64,000 nucleotides of DNA, taken from the NCBI GenBank assembly GCA_015178975.1, contig WHVD01000109.1, forward strand, positions 1 through 64,000, in the 5' to 3' direction. Numbering within the stretch: position 1 is the stretch's first letter; each line of letters opens with the position of its first letter. The DNA comes from Hysterangium stoloniferum (Eukaryota > Basidiomycota > Agaricomycetes > Hysterangiales > Hysterangiaceae). Under the pieces are notes generated by a model, which searched no databases, was not told the DNA's origin, and was given only the letters and a program-made list of their open reading frames with translations. Positions 53,464 to 64,000 of the stretch are shown here, in pieces. The position numbers were made by a program, and so were the translations under genes.

Positions 53464-56440
53464 TAGCCTTTGTTGGCAAAAAAAGGAGAGATGCCAGTAG
53501 TTGCATTTGGAGAGTTATTGTAGGCAAATTCCGCGATTGGAAGAAGGGATTTCCAATTGTCCTGTTGATAATTGCAATAGATGCGGAGATATTGTTCCAA
53601 TGTTTGATTAACATGTTCCATTTGTCCGTCACCTTCCAGGTGATATCCTGAGGTGAAGTATAGTTTCATGTTGAGGGCTTTTCCAAGGGCCTGGAAGAAA
53701 TGGGAGACGAACTTGGAGCCTCAATCGGAAGTTATGTGAGACGGAACTCCGTGTTTGGAAAATACGTGAATAATGAAAAATTCCACTGATTGTAAGGATG
53801 TGATTGTATCATGAGTGGGTATGAAAATGCCTTGTTTCAAAAATTGATCTACAACAACTAGAATGGATGTAAAGCCTTCAGACATCAGGAGTTGTTCGAT
53901 AAAATCCATGGAAATTGAGTTCCAGGGTTTTTCCGGTATCGGGAGTTGTTTGAGAAGGCTGTACGGCTTATGCCTCTGGGTTTTAGAGTGTAAGCAGGTG
54001 GTGCATGACTTACAGAACTGGGTTACAAAATCTCGGAGGTTGGGCCAAGTATATTCTCTACAGATTAAACCAAGAGTATTGTTAATGCCGTAATGTCTGG
54101 AGATTGGATGATCGTGTTTGTACTGAAGTACACGGAGTCGGAGATTGTTGGAATCTGGAACGTAGATACGTCCATCGAGATGAATAAAACCTTGAGAGTC
54201 TTGTGACCATCGGGGTTGGTCGGGATTATCAGGAACTTCTAGGTGTGGCTTGAGAGCCAGATTGGAAGTGAGTGTGGAAAGGATATCTTGATGTAATTGT
54301 TCAATGTCCATAATCATAACGCTACGCATAATTGGATAGTAGAGGGAAGTCGCTTGAATAGATGTGGAAAGTTGTTGCATTGTAAAAACCGGTTTCAAGT
54401 TATGCGGATTAACAACGGCGTAGTTACTTTCCCCCTCTTTAGGATAGACATCCCATCGTCGAGTCATGGCATCTGGTTTTCCACCAAGACGTCCGGGTCA
54501 GAAATGGATAATCATGTTGAAAGCGGAAAGGAATTCAGACCAGTGGGCTTGCTGGCGGGTTAAAAGCTTAGTGGTAGAAAAATATTCGAGATTTTTGTGA
54601 TCAGTAACGACGTCAACGGGAGTTGCGGAACCTTTGAGAAAATGGTGCCAATGTTTGAAAGCCTCAAAATCGCCAAAAGTTCCTTATCATGAATGTTGTA
54701 ATTGAGTTCGGACACTTTCAGTGTCCGAGAAAGGAATGCGACCGGATGAATTTCACCATCAGAATCTTGAATGGAAAGAATCGTGGCAATTGCATAATTG
54801 GAAGCATTTGGTTTCCACAATAATCAGAACATCAGGTTTCCAATGGGAAAGAATCGGGGCAGAAGTGAAAGCATTTTTCAAAGTCTGGAAAGCAGAGTGG
54901 CATTTGTCATCAAAGACCCATGGTTGAGTTTTACAGGTAAGGCGGGTAAGTGGTATTGTAATATCCGAGTAATTCCGAATAAAATGATGGTAAAAGTTGG
55001 CGAAACCTAAAAATGACTGAATATCCTTGACTTTCTGTGGTTTGGGCCAATCACAGACAACTTGAACCTTGGTTTCGTCCATACGGAGACCCTCAGGTCC
55101 GATAATGAAACCTAAGTATTCAATAGAATCCATGTCAAAGTAACATTTTTTACTGTTGGCGAAAAGACCGTTTTTGCGGAGTCTATGGAAGACTTCACGG
55201 ACTTGTTCGTCATGAAGAGTGGGATCCTCGGAAAATACCAAAATGTCGTCCAAATAGACTACAACACATATGTACATCAAGCATGTTGGAAAATATATCA
55301 TTAACAAAATGCTGAAAAGCGGAAGGGGCGTTGGTAAGGCCGAATGGCATAACCAACCATTCAAAGGATCCATAACGAGTCCGAAAAGCAGTTTTCCATT
55401 CATCACCCTCGGCAATTCAGACCAAATGATAGGTGTGTTTGAGGTCTATTTTGGTGTAGATCCGAGCTTTCTGTGGGGCATCGAGTAAATCGGTAATGAG
55501 TGGAAGTGGATACTTATCTTTCTGTGTAATGGAATTTAATCCTCTGAAATCGACGCAGAGTCGAAGGGAGCCATCCTTCTTTCTGATGAAAAGGACGGGT
55601 GCTCCGTACAGAGACTTTGAGGGACAAATAAAACCTATCGACAGATGTTCATCCAAGAACTCCCGAATAGACAAAAGTTCCAATTGGGATAATGGGTAAA
55701 TAGGTCCTAATGGAGGGTTTGAACCGGGCTCAATATTGATTTTTAGGTTGTAGGGCCTGTGTGGTGCAAGCCGGTCAGCTTTTTGCTTACTGAAAATGTC
55801 TGCAAAATCATGGTATTTTTCGGGAACACCTTCCAGGTTGGCTTTTAGCTCGGATAGTTCTGGAGTCGCAAAACGTCCAGATGCTTCATCAACTTGTAAG
55901 CTGATCGAAAAACACTGTGAACCATCCAGTTTACTCGCCCTAACGAATGCCGAAGCGTTGATGAGAGATTTTTGGAGGTGTGGCAGTTTTGGTAGAAGCT
56001 GGAGATGCTGTTGATGCCGAAAAGGCATTGGCCGGAAGACACGCTGCAGGAGGAACCAAAGTGTCAGGAATTTGGAAATTAATACTGCCCAATACCCAGT
56101 CAATCAACAGATTATATTGGGTGAGCCAGTTGTATCCAAGAACTACTGAACAGCTAGAGTCCAACTGTGTTACAAAAAAAGTAACCATCTGGGATGTTCC
56201 ACAAGGGAACCGGATAGACATGTCGCAGGCTTGGGTAATTGCCGTATTGCTAGTGCCATCAAACAAACACAAGGAAATTGGGGGAACACAATGGAGTTTC
56301 AGATCATGTTTCATGGCAAAGGTGGTATCTACAAAACAGTGTGTGGAGCTGGAATCTATCAGAGCTCGGAACACTAAATTTCCAAGAAGGTCAGAAATGA
56401 GTTTTACAAATAATGAATCGGGGTTAGAGAGAGCGGACAC
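53430..56440 (-). pseudogene. Gypsy-2 pol: protease, reverse transcriptase, RNase H, integrase
   Basis: From right to left: protease (55940-56440; [11 protein letters not shown], where the usual DSG is DSS), reverse transcriptase (55417-56103, [16 protein letters not shown]; 54759-55415, VYLDDILVF), RNase H (54560-54820, [20 protein letters not shown]) and integrase (53721-54467, HHCC zinc region with CKSCTTC, core DFIEQL...; 53430-53669, HLEGDGQMEHVNQTLEQYLR). Breaks lie near 55950, 55416, 54790 and 54500, and a TGA at 53721-53723 stands where the family has Arg (TSD-stop-GSKF). The protease Gly-to-Ser and this stop both fit CG-to-CA/TG changes. Confidence 0.93.
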
Positions 56441-56639
56441 ATTGAGACAGATAATCTCGGAAACATGGAGAGAGTCAATGCAACCCTCTGTCTGTGTAGA
56501 TTCCAGAGGGTTGCTTACTCTTTTTTCGACTCCGTGGCGGGTTTTTCCTTAGACATTGTAGTTGTAGTGGAAGTTGCCACATGGGCCTTGGAAGAGTTAG
56601 ATTTAACAGTACAGTTGGAAACCTTTGTGTCTGCCTTTC

Positions 56640-57735
56640 CTGCAGAAAAGGCAGAGGTCATTGTCCATACGTCATTGTTTCTCCTTCAGGGTGAGTTTAC
56701 CGTCGGTGCCCAACAAATGGGAAAGGTCAGGTTTGTCGGAATTTGACTGTTTATCCTTGTTGGATTTCTTGTCTTTTTTCCGGTTGGAGTTTGATTTGCC
56801 AGTATTAGTGCCAGAGTTGCCGGTATTATTGCCTGAGTTGTTGCCGGAAGACTTGCTAGTCGATGCCTTGTTGTTCTGAGAATGTTCCGTCAGGTTCTCT
56901 CGAGAGACCTCGGCTTTTCGTTCCCAACAAGGGGCATCGGATGTTTGAGCTTTAATCCGCATGAGTTGGAGAGTTTTTGGCTTCCCATCTTTGCAGATCT
57001 CATCTTTGAGGTGTGACGGAAGTCCCATATAGAAATGGTGCCTGAGGGCAGAATCGTCCAATCCACATCGTGTGGCGAGGGTATTGAACTTGATGAGATA
57101 ATCAGAAACTCGTTGATTGTCCTTCATCTTAAGCATCATTGATTCATTTTCCGCTTCACCGGATTGATCATAAGGTCCGAAATTAGTTTCCAGTTCTTCC
57201 ACAAAAGTGTCCCAGTCATCGAGCCATATGGGTGTCTCGTCAGATATTCCAGATAGTCCGGATTTGAACCAATCCTGAGTGGTATCCTTGAGGTAAGAGA
57301 GTGCAAAATTGACTTTTCGACTGTCGGATTTAAATGCAGTGGGTCAATCATGGAAACTGAAACGGCATTGGAGAAGGAAATTCTTCAATTTTTTCGGATC
57401 CTTGCTGGTAAATGGTTTGGGTTCTTTGACTCCAGTGCGGGATGATTCTTTACTATCCTCAGCAGATTTCAAATAGTCAGCAAATTTCACAATGGAGTTG
57501 ATGAACAACATTTCAGTCGGTTCATCAGAAGATTTCTTTTTCGATGATTCCAGCTGATCTTGTCAGAAGTATGGGGAATATTGGGATCCTTCATTACCTC
57601 GGTAACTTCCTCAGTAACCTCTTCGACAGAAGCTGATGTTGTCGGCTGATTTGGGGTTTCAGGTTGGGTGGTATAAAGTTGCAACGGGGATTGAAGTTGG
57701 GATGGTCCTTCGGCAGCTTTGCATTTGGGACCCAT
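56640..57735 (-). pseudogene. Gypsy-2 gag, frameshifted
   Basis: ATG at 57735 (MGPKCKAAEGPSQLQSPLQL) begins 34 bp inside the 5' LTR. Pieces in different frames cover the matrix/capsid-like part (57136-57351; 56672-57202, NFGPYDQSGEAENESMMLKM, RVSDYLIKFNTLATRCG) and an Asn/Ser/Lys-rich tail with a zinc-knuckle trace (DNDLCLFCRKGRHK, about 56640-56680). The capsid part is clearly related to gypsy-1 gag at 63488 (NFGPYDPTGEAEN). Confidence 0.88.
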
Positions 57736-57769
57736 GATGAGCAAGTCGCAGAGTTGAGATCTGATATAC

Positions 57770-58316
57770 TGTTAAGTGCCGTGTCGGGAACTTATTCCGG
57801 AATGATATCAGAAACTCACCGGAAAGTCGGGAACTGTCGGATAGGGTCAGGACCTTGGCTTCAGCTTATGTGCTGCATCTCTACGCAAACGCTCAAAGTC
57901 CTTAATTTCAGAGGTGAGACTTATAATGGAAGATATGGATATTCAGAGTTCCGAAGAGTTCTGAATATCGAGTGTACAGAAAGATGGGAGGAGGAATAAG
58001 AAACTAAGTTGATATCAGATCTAAGGTAAAGTACAAATTCGCAGAAACTAATATAAGTCTTCTCATTATTGTACTACAAACTGAGACCATAATAAGATGG
58101 AAACGGGAATATTCTTAAAATGGAAATACAATAAGACATATCAGGGAGACAATATTCCGAAACGGGAATATAATAGACAAACGAGTGAATACTTGTCAAC
58201 AGACAAATTACCAAATGCGGAACAAGGGAAGAATGTGGAAGATACAGTAACTATGATGTTCCGTTAGTCAGAGATTGGGAGTCGGATATTGAAACATCCG
58301 GGAATGGGTCGTAACA
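57770..58316 (-). repeat. 5' LTR of gypsy-2
   Basis: 547 bp, TGTTAAGTGCCGTGTCGGG to GTCGTAACA in plus-strand order. The sequence just inside it (minus strand GTATATCAGATCTCAAC) does not start with TGG, so a usual initiator-tRNA primer site is not seen. Confidence 0.95.
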
Positions 58317-59033
58317 GGTATGTGCATCTGGGGGTCAATGGTAGAGAGTGTTCAGTGATAATATGCATAAAATAAATTATCTCTTTGACAAAGACCTTCT
58401 TAGCTGCTGATTCTACAATCAATTTATGCTCTATCATGTAACAAATATGCTATGGTACAGTGAGTAAACTAGATGGAAATATGATAGTGGTAATGTATGC
58501 CAGTCAACACAGGTATGTAGATCCCAGTTTCAATCTCTTAGGATTTCCACTAAATACAAGTGTGATATTCTTAAGTCATTAGAACTTCTATTCTCCTACT
58601 CCTTATCTTGCCCTCTCTCTTGTTTCTTTTTGTGTTTTGGTAGCCTTGTTAGTGTTGCCCTAACATAACCCTTCTGATTGCTTCTTGTCTTGCTTTCAGA
58701 GGGTTTCTATTATCCATGACTAGAGGGTAACAGTTTACAAGCTCTAAACAAAGGGGGTAAAATATGCTCTATGTCAGAGGGCCAACAGTAGAGATCATAC
58801 TGTCAGGAGGTCCAACACTATAAAACAGGTGGAGCTTGCCTTCAACTTACAACCCTTGTATGAGCTGTTAAGGTGCTCCAGTTTTTCAAACAGAGCAGAT
58901 AGTATGATAGGAAATAAAGACAACACTTAGCTCACTCGACTAGAGGGCTGAAATGCTAAGAGTTGTGGGGTAAAAAGTTGCAGCTTGCCAGTGATGCCTT
59001 TGAGGATATTAGAGAGGGAGTAAGGTGGCTGAA
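58317..59033. other. Non-coding stretch between gypsy-2 and a solo LTR
   Basis: AT-rich with short frames only. No gene or repeat was recognised. Confidence 0.5.
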
Positions 59034-59871
59034 TGTTAAAGAGTGCACGTGGAGCTTATTGGAGGGTTTCCAGAGAAACCTGCAGGAAAGCCAGTAGGAC
59101 TTGGCTTCAGCTTATAGGCTGCACCCTCATGAGATTGTGGCATCCAATTTCAGACAGGTGGATGGGAATCCCAGGGAGTCTGGGAGTAGTTGGCAGGTTG
59201 AGAGGTTGGAGGGTTGATTGTGGGAATCCCATGGAGGTCGAGGGGTCAGGTGGTGATGGGTGGGAGGTCAAGTGATAGATAGGTTGGAGAATGAGGTAAT
59301 TAGCAGTGAGTGTGTTTCAAAGAGGAATAGAGCAGAAAATGTACTGAGATTACTGGGGGGAATCTAAGCTGATTTTCTGACTGGATTGTATGTACAACAT
59401 CTGCCAGACTATATAGACTGTGGAATGTATGTTATACCAAATCCAGTAATAATGAAGTCCAAACTAGTAATCATGAAATGAGATAATTAAACACCAAATT
59501 AGGTGTTAGGAGTGGAGTCTAAAATGTGACAGGTCAGTAGACCATAACGGGAATGGGGCAGGAGTGGAGTCTGAAACATGACAGCTCATTTGACCATAAC
59601 AGGAATAGGGCTCAGTTAGAGAGCTGACAGGTTTTCTGAGTGGGGTCCAGTTGACTGATGCGTGGGACAGGGTTGGAGATAGACAGGTATGATATTTGTG
59701 GGTCCCAGTGGGTATTCCAGTGACTGATTAATAAGACAACTAAGGTTGGACATGGGCAGGTTCATCGTCTGGGTCTGGGCGGGTATTCTGGTTAACTGAT
59801 AACTAATGCATAAAGGGTGCAGGTGCCTATAGGGTAGTGCCCAGAGTCTGGTGGGTTTTCCAGTCATCACA
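59034..59871 (-). repeat. Gypsy-1 solo LTR
   Basis: 838 bp from TGTTAAAGAGTGC to CAGTCATCACA with the 5-bp duplication CTGAA on both sides (59029-59033, 59872-59876). It is the inverted form of the LTR at 62133 and more divergent than the copy at 29917, with many CG positions now TG or CA. Confidence 0.92.
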
Positions 59872-61517
59872 CTGAAGACTAAAAGGGGGTAATCTAAGTT
59901 GATATCAGAACTGAAGAATAGTAGCATACATGGTAGGAACTTTATACAAAAGTATAACAGATAATCAGAAGGCCAATCAGGAAGTGAGAGGTAGAGTCAA
60001 AAGGAAGCATGAGAAGGAGTAGGGATCAGACTGGGACTAAATATGATGTAGCAAAAGTATTCTAAAGGGTATGAGGTGGCAAATAACATTTACATGTAGA
60101 ATGGGTGACAGGAGTATTGGGAACTTGCACAGACCACAGTAGATATTAGAATATAACTTGGCTTCTATCTACATATGAGTGAACTACTGGGGATTATATA
60201 TATGTATATATAGGGAAGAAGATTCTGGAAGGGATGTCAGAGATATTACTAAAGCTATGTTAAGTATGTTCCAAGATATTCTATAATATTCTAGGAATGT
60301 CAGGTTGATTACCAACAAGGAGAGCATCAGGACAGAGATGGGACAGATGATTAAAAGGGAAAATTATAGTGAACCAAGTGTCAGGGTACTGTGGGTAGTA
60401 ACACCATGGTTTGGGGTACTGATAGTGGGATGCCAGAGGGTGAGGAGAGTAAAATGGGGGCCAAATGACTGGGATCCTAACACAAGTCCTTTTTTTACCC
60501 TGGTAATATTCTGATTTCCCCCAGAGTATCTCCCAGAAAATCCTCAGACCATTTCCAGAAAGCCCTTGGAGTACCCACCAGAAAACCCAGGTATATTTCC
60601 TGCACTTAACACATATAGAGCAAGGGTGTTACATAACTACTACACCACCTGACCCTGGGTAGGTTCAGTCTTACACTGTACTTAAGGATATAACCTCAAG
60701 TGCCTGGTCCTTTTAGATTATATACACCCTGAACTCAGAGCTGTATTAAGTAACAGTTGGAAGAATGGTTGGTATTAACAATACAGACTCAGGGGCAGAT
60801 CAGAACATGAGATCTCCAAGTGTCTAGAGGGTATGGGATGTCCACACAGAGTCCAGGTGATATAATTGTCCTTGACAACAGAGATACTATAAGATATGAT
60901 CCAGGGCTGAGCAGGAAACCTGATCCTAACAAGTTATTACCCAAGTGTCAATTAATTTGGTCTAAAGTGTATTTCTTGCTTTTTTGAAATACCAGGGCAC
61001 ATCAGATGGTCTGTGTGGGGGCACAACACATAGGTTGAAGCCAAGCTCCACTTGCCACTAGAGCTGGACCTCCCAGTGAAGTACATATGTATGGGCTCCT
61101 GGCCATCCACCTTAGTCCTTTCCACTCTTCAACACCATAATGACACTGGTGTCAGAGGCATTAAAAGGTGGGTTCCCAGAAAGGCACATAAATACTATAA
61201 GCAAGGTTCAGAAAAGGTGAGGGAAGTATAGGGGTCAGGAGTAAGGAAGGTAGACTACAACTTGGGAAACCTGCAGGTGATCTCCAGAAGAGGTCATTCC
61301 CAACAAGTTGAGACAAAAAGTGAGGAAAGGCTGTGTTACCTTTTCAGTGAAAATATGACCAGACCTCTAGAGGACGAGTGCAATATAGTCTGAGTTATAT
61401 TGTTAGTTATAAATGCATGGGGGGATCTCATGCATAACTATGGGATTATATACTCAAAATAAGAGTGGTAATGAATGTAGGTAATAATGACCCTAGTCAC
61501 TATACAACTCTGGCTGC
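59872..61517. other. Non-coding stretch with an old LTR-like remnant
   Basis: Up to 60931 (TGATCCTAACA on the plus strand) the minus strand resembles 45838-46270, probably an old LTR. Frames are short (longest 69 codons at 60305). 60932-61517 shows nothing recognisable. Confidence 0.4.
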
Positions 61518-61829
61518 TCACTTTACCCAAAATTCTAACACACCTCCTTGAGTGAAGGAGTTGTGTGGCACTTCTATCTGACTAGAAGGTATACTCTCAG
61601 GTACTGTACCCCCTATCATTGTCTGTTGAGCATAATATCCTCTACTGCCACAGAAGGAACATGTGATCTTGGACACAAGCCATTTATTGTTGCTGCAAAT
61701 GACAAGCATGGTCTCTGGGTTGGGACAAATTCTGGTGGATGGCCTTTCGTGCACCTCCTCATTCATGAGATGGGTGATGACACTATCAAGAGTCAGTTGG
61801 TCAGGGGGAAATAGTGTCAAGGGTGACAA
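61518..61829 (-). pseudogene. Copia gag fragment
   Basis: A 103-codon minus-strand frame reads LTLDSVITHLMNEEVHERP and then a zinc-knuckle-like CSFCGSRGYYAQQ, the end of a copia-type gag with its nucleocapsid motif. The His of the knuckle is replaced by Tyr. No pol follows on its 3' side. Confidence 0.6.
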
Positions 61830-61879
61830 TGAAGGTGGAGTAATCTTCTAGGGTATTTCAATGTGCTTTCAATTCAGGC

Positions 61880-62130
61880 TTCAGTTTGGGTTCAGTGCAT
61901 GCTGTTCAATGAGGCGTGGCTAACAGTTCAGTTCAGTTCAGTGCATGATGCTTTCAATGAGGTGTCCATGGGTTCAGGTCTGGGTTCAGTGTGCAACACT
62001 TTTCAACAAGGTGTCCATGGGTTTGGGTTCAGGTTCAGTGTGTGACACTTTTCAACAAGGTGCATGGGTTCAGGTTCAGGTTCAGCATGTGACACTTTTC
62101 AATGAGGTGTTCACAGTTCCAATCTGGGGT
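61880..62130. repeat. GTTCAG-rich tandem repeat
   Basis: Units of about 55-65 bp hold GGGTTCAGGTTCAGTGTGTG and ACACTTTTCAACAAGGTG with variation; the shorter GTTCA step is itself repeated (for example CAGTTCAGTTCAGTTCAGTG at 61928). It ends at the gypsy-1 5' LTR. Confidence 0.85.
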
Positions 62131-62132
62131 TG

Positions 62133-62936
62133 TGTTATGACTGGAATTCCTGCCAGACTCCAGGCACTAACTTATATGCACCTGCGCCCTATACACACCA
62201 ATTGTCAGTTTACTGGAATTCCTGCCGGACTGCGTACATCAGACTTGTCTACATTCAACTTCATTACATTGTGTTTCAGTTACCGGAATACCCACCAGAC
62301 TCTGTTCCCTGTCTATGTCCGACCTCATCTTGTGCATCAGTCACCAGACCCCACTCGGAAAACCCATCATCCCTCTAACAGAGCCCCATTCCCATTTTAG
62401 TCAAATGACCTGTCACAATTTGGACTCCACTCCTGCTCCATTTCCTATTATGGTTTATGATTTGTCATGATTCAGACTCTGCTCCGTTCCATCCTGTTCC
62501 TAACACCAAATTTGGTGTTTACTATTCTCGTTTTATGTTTTGCTAGTTTTGTTTCATTATTACTGGATTTGGTATGTCATTCATTCCATGGTCTATGTTG
62601 TATATAGTCTGGCAGATGTTGTACATACAATCCAGTCAGAAAATTGGCTTAGATTCCCCCCAGTAATCTAATACATTTTCCGCTCTAAACTCCTACTTGA
62701 ATTACACTGCCCATGGGCTCCGGCACATCTATCTCTCTTATTTATCTTGACTCCCGTGACCTCCGACCTATGACCCCTCGACCCACGAACCCCACCTGGA
62801 CTCCCCAGGATTCCCATCCACCTGTCTGAAATTGGATAACATGATCTCACAAGGGTGCAGCCTATAAGCTGAAGCCAAGTCCTACTGAATATCCCACGGG
62901 TTTCTCCAGAAACCTGCCATGTACGTACCCTAACAG
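62133..62936 (+). repeat. 5' LTR of a gypsy-1 element
   Basis: 804 bp, TGTTATGACTGG to CCCTAACA. It contains three loosely repeated units of the form CTGGAATTCCTGCCAGACTC near its start. The following bases (GTATTTTCTGACTGCAAC) lack a TGG primer site. It is the reference for the partial and solo copies at 24488, 24806, 29917 and 59034. Confidence 0.93.
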
Positions 62937-62970
62937 TATTTTCTGACTGCAACTTGCAGATTGTTTCAAT

Positions 62971-64000
62971 ATGCCACCAAGAAGAAAAGTGTACACACAG
63001 GCATCATTACCTGGACCGTCGACTCTTCATTCCCCGTTAACTTTGTATACCAGCCAGACGCTTGTGAACCAGTCAGAAGCCATGGAAGAAGCCCATATCG
63101 AAGAAGTCTGGGAAAACCAGGACAAATCCGAGCACGAGGACGAGTCCATGGCCCCCAACAAGGTCAAAGGTGTCAAAAATCCTCCATCCAGCGATCAACC
63201 ACTGCTTTCAGATCCCACCTCTGAGTATTTAGCAATCACTTTAGAAAGGTTGATGAATCATATGCTCGGAGAAGGCAAAAAGAAAGATCCGGAACCCCTG
63301 CAGTCAAAAGTCAATGCTCCGGAACCCTTCATGGGTTCCAACCCAAACAAACTCTCTACTTTCCTCATGCAATGTCACTTCAATTTCTGTGATCAATCCG
63401 CTGCATTCTCCACAGACTCCTGAAAAGTCAACTACACACTTTCATACTTGTCGGGATCCGTGTTGAAATGGTTCGAACCAGCTTTTAGTGGACTTTCTGA
63501 GGAAGAGTGAAGATTGGGATGCTTTTGTTGAGGAGCTTGGAACCAATTTTGGCCCATATGACCCAACTGGAGAAGCCGAGAACAGCCTCACAAATTTTCA
63601 TATGAAGGACAGGCAGCACATCATGGACTACATCATCCAATTTAATAATCTTGCAGCTCGTTGTCAGTGGGGTGATCCCGCTCTCCACCACCAATTCTAC
63701 GCCAGTCTGCTGTTCCACCTTAAAGATGAAGTCTCGAAAGGAGAAGATGGCAAGCCAAAAACCCTGTCCTGTATGCACCTCAAAGCTCAAAATGCAGACA
63801 CATGTTTTTGGGAATGTCACATGGAAGTTGTCTGCGAGACCTCTGTGGACAAAGTGAACAAGTCCACGGCCAATAAAACCAACAACAACAACTCATCAAC
63901 CAGCAACCAGAACTCCAGACAAGAAGAATGATAAAAAGTCTTCTAACAACAACAACAACAACAACAACAACAAAGGTCAACAGTCTGGCAAGCAAACCGG
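62971..64000 (+). pseudogene. Gypsy-1 gag, start of a copy cut by the window edge
   Basis: ATG at 62971 (MPPRRKVYTQASLPG) gives 150 codons to a TGA at 63421-63423, where the family reads on (KVNYTLSYLSGSVLKWFEPAF follows in frame). A shift near 63500 puts the capsid part in another frame (63488-63931; NFGPYDPTGEAEN, YIIQFNNLAARCQWG). Near the end an Asn run and KGQQSGKQTG match the truncated gypsy-1 at 28.2 kb, so both belong to one family. The copy continues beyond 64000. Confidence 0.9.

Larger units (their letters stand above)
49297..58316 (-). mobile_element. Gypsy-2: Ty3/gypsy chromovirus with both LTRs
   Basis: LTRs of 543 and 547 bp (49297-49839 and 57770-58316), both TGTTAAGTGC...GTCGTAACA, enclose gag, protease, reverse transcriptase, RNase H, integrase and chromodomain on the minus strand. 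The target duplication GGTAT is at 49292-49296 and 58317-58321. It carries a Tc1 insertion (51876-53463) and an antisense spliced gene next to the 3' LTR (50024-51152). Many frame breaks make it inactive. Confidence 0.97.

Overview
The window looks like a transposon-rich stretch of a fungal nuclear genome, most likely an Agaricomycete (Basidiomycota). The reasons are short phase-consistent GT-AG introns of about 40-80 nt, F-box and NACHT-ankyrin gene families of the agaricomycete type, and a mix of Ty1/copia, chromodomain Ty3/gypsy, pogo, Tc1 and hAT elements nested in one another. No single-copy marker fixes the species. Only three coding units look intact as host-type or cargo genes; nearly everything else is mobile DNA, broken gene-family copies, or unrecognised non-coding DNA.

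Layout. 1-2904: 3' half of an apparently intact copia element and its LTR. 2905-7062: non-coding, with an F-box-like relic (about 4.9-5.7 kb) and copy A of a 1-kb duplicated segment. 7063-14707: a multi-exon C2H2 zinc-finger gene split by two side-by-side elements, a TIR element carrying an unknown 284-aa five-exon gene (7252-8692) and a pogo element (8699-12856). 15.3-17.6 kb: F-box-like relics and a dispersed repeat. 18129-18184: a complete hammerhead ribozyme fold. 18800-19496: a foldback MITE. 20.0-23.75 kb: F-box fragments around a hAT deletion derivative (21585-23067, perfect 8-bp target duplication). 24.2-30.9 kb: satellite, gypsy family-1 LTRs and a truncated gypsy-1, a truncated Tc1, and a copia solo LTR containing a 251-bp insert with a tRNA-like gene. 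31.0-39.0 kb: copy B of the duplicated segment, broken by a second copia element. 40351-45530: an apparently intact ten-exon NLR-like gene (alpha/beta-hydrolase, NACHT, 22 ankyrin repeats). 46.3-49.3 kb: duplicated F-box-derived repeats with a TIR insertion. 49297-58316: a gypsy-2 chromovirus with both LTRs and a GGTAT target duplication, interrupted by a Tc1. 58.3-64 kb: a gypsy-1 solo LTR, a copia gag relic, a GTTCAG repeat, and the 5' end of another gypsy-1 copy cut by the window edge.

The most unusual signal is that both gypsy families carry, between the end of pol and the 3' LTR, an intron-containing gene on the opposite strand. Its product is an acidic/basic coiled coil followed by a cysteine cluster with Zn2Cys6 spacing (complete in gypsy-2 at 50024-51152, second half kept in gypsy-1 at 25845-26410). 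Other signals worth a second look are the hammerhead, the unknown gene between TIRs, the tRNA-like gene in an LTR-like insert, and the ankyrin array that grew by a 495-bp internal duplication.

All intron and exon limits are inferred from GT/AG signals and phase by eye; no alignment or database search was possible.
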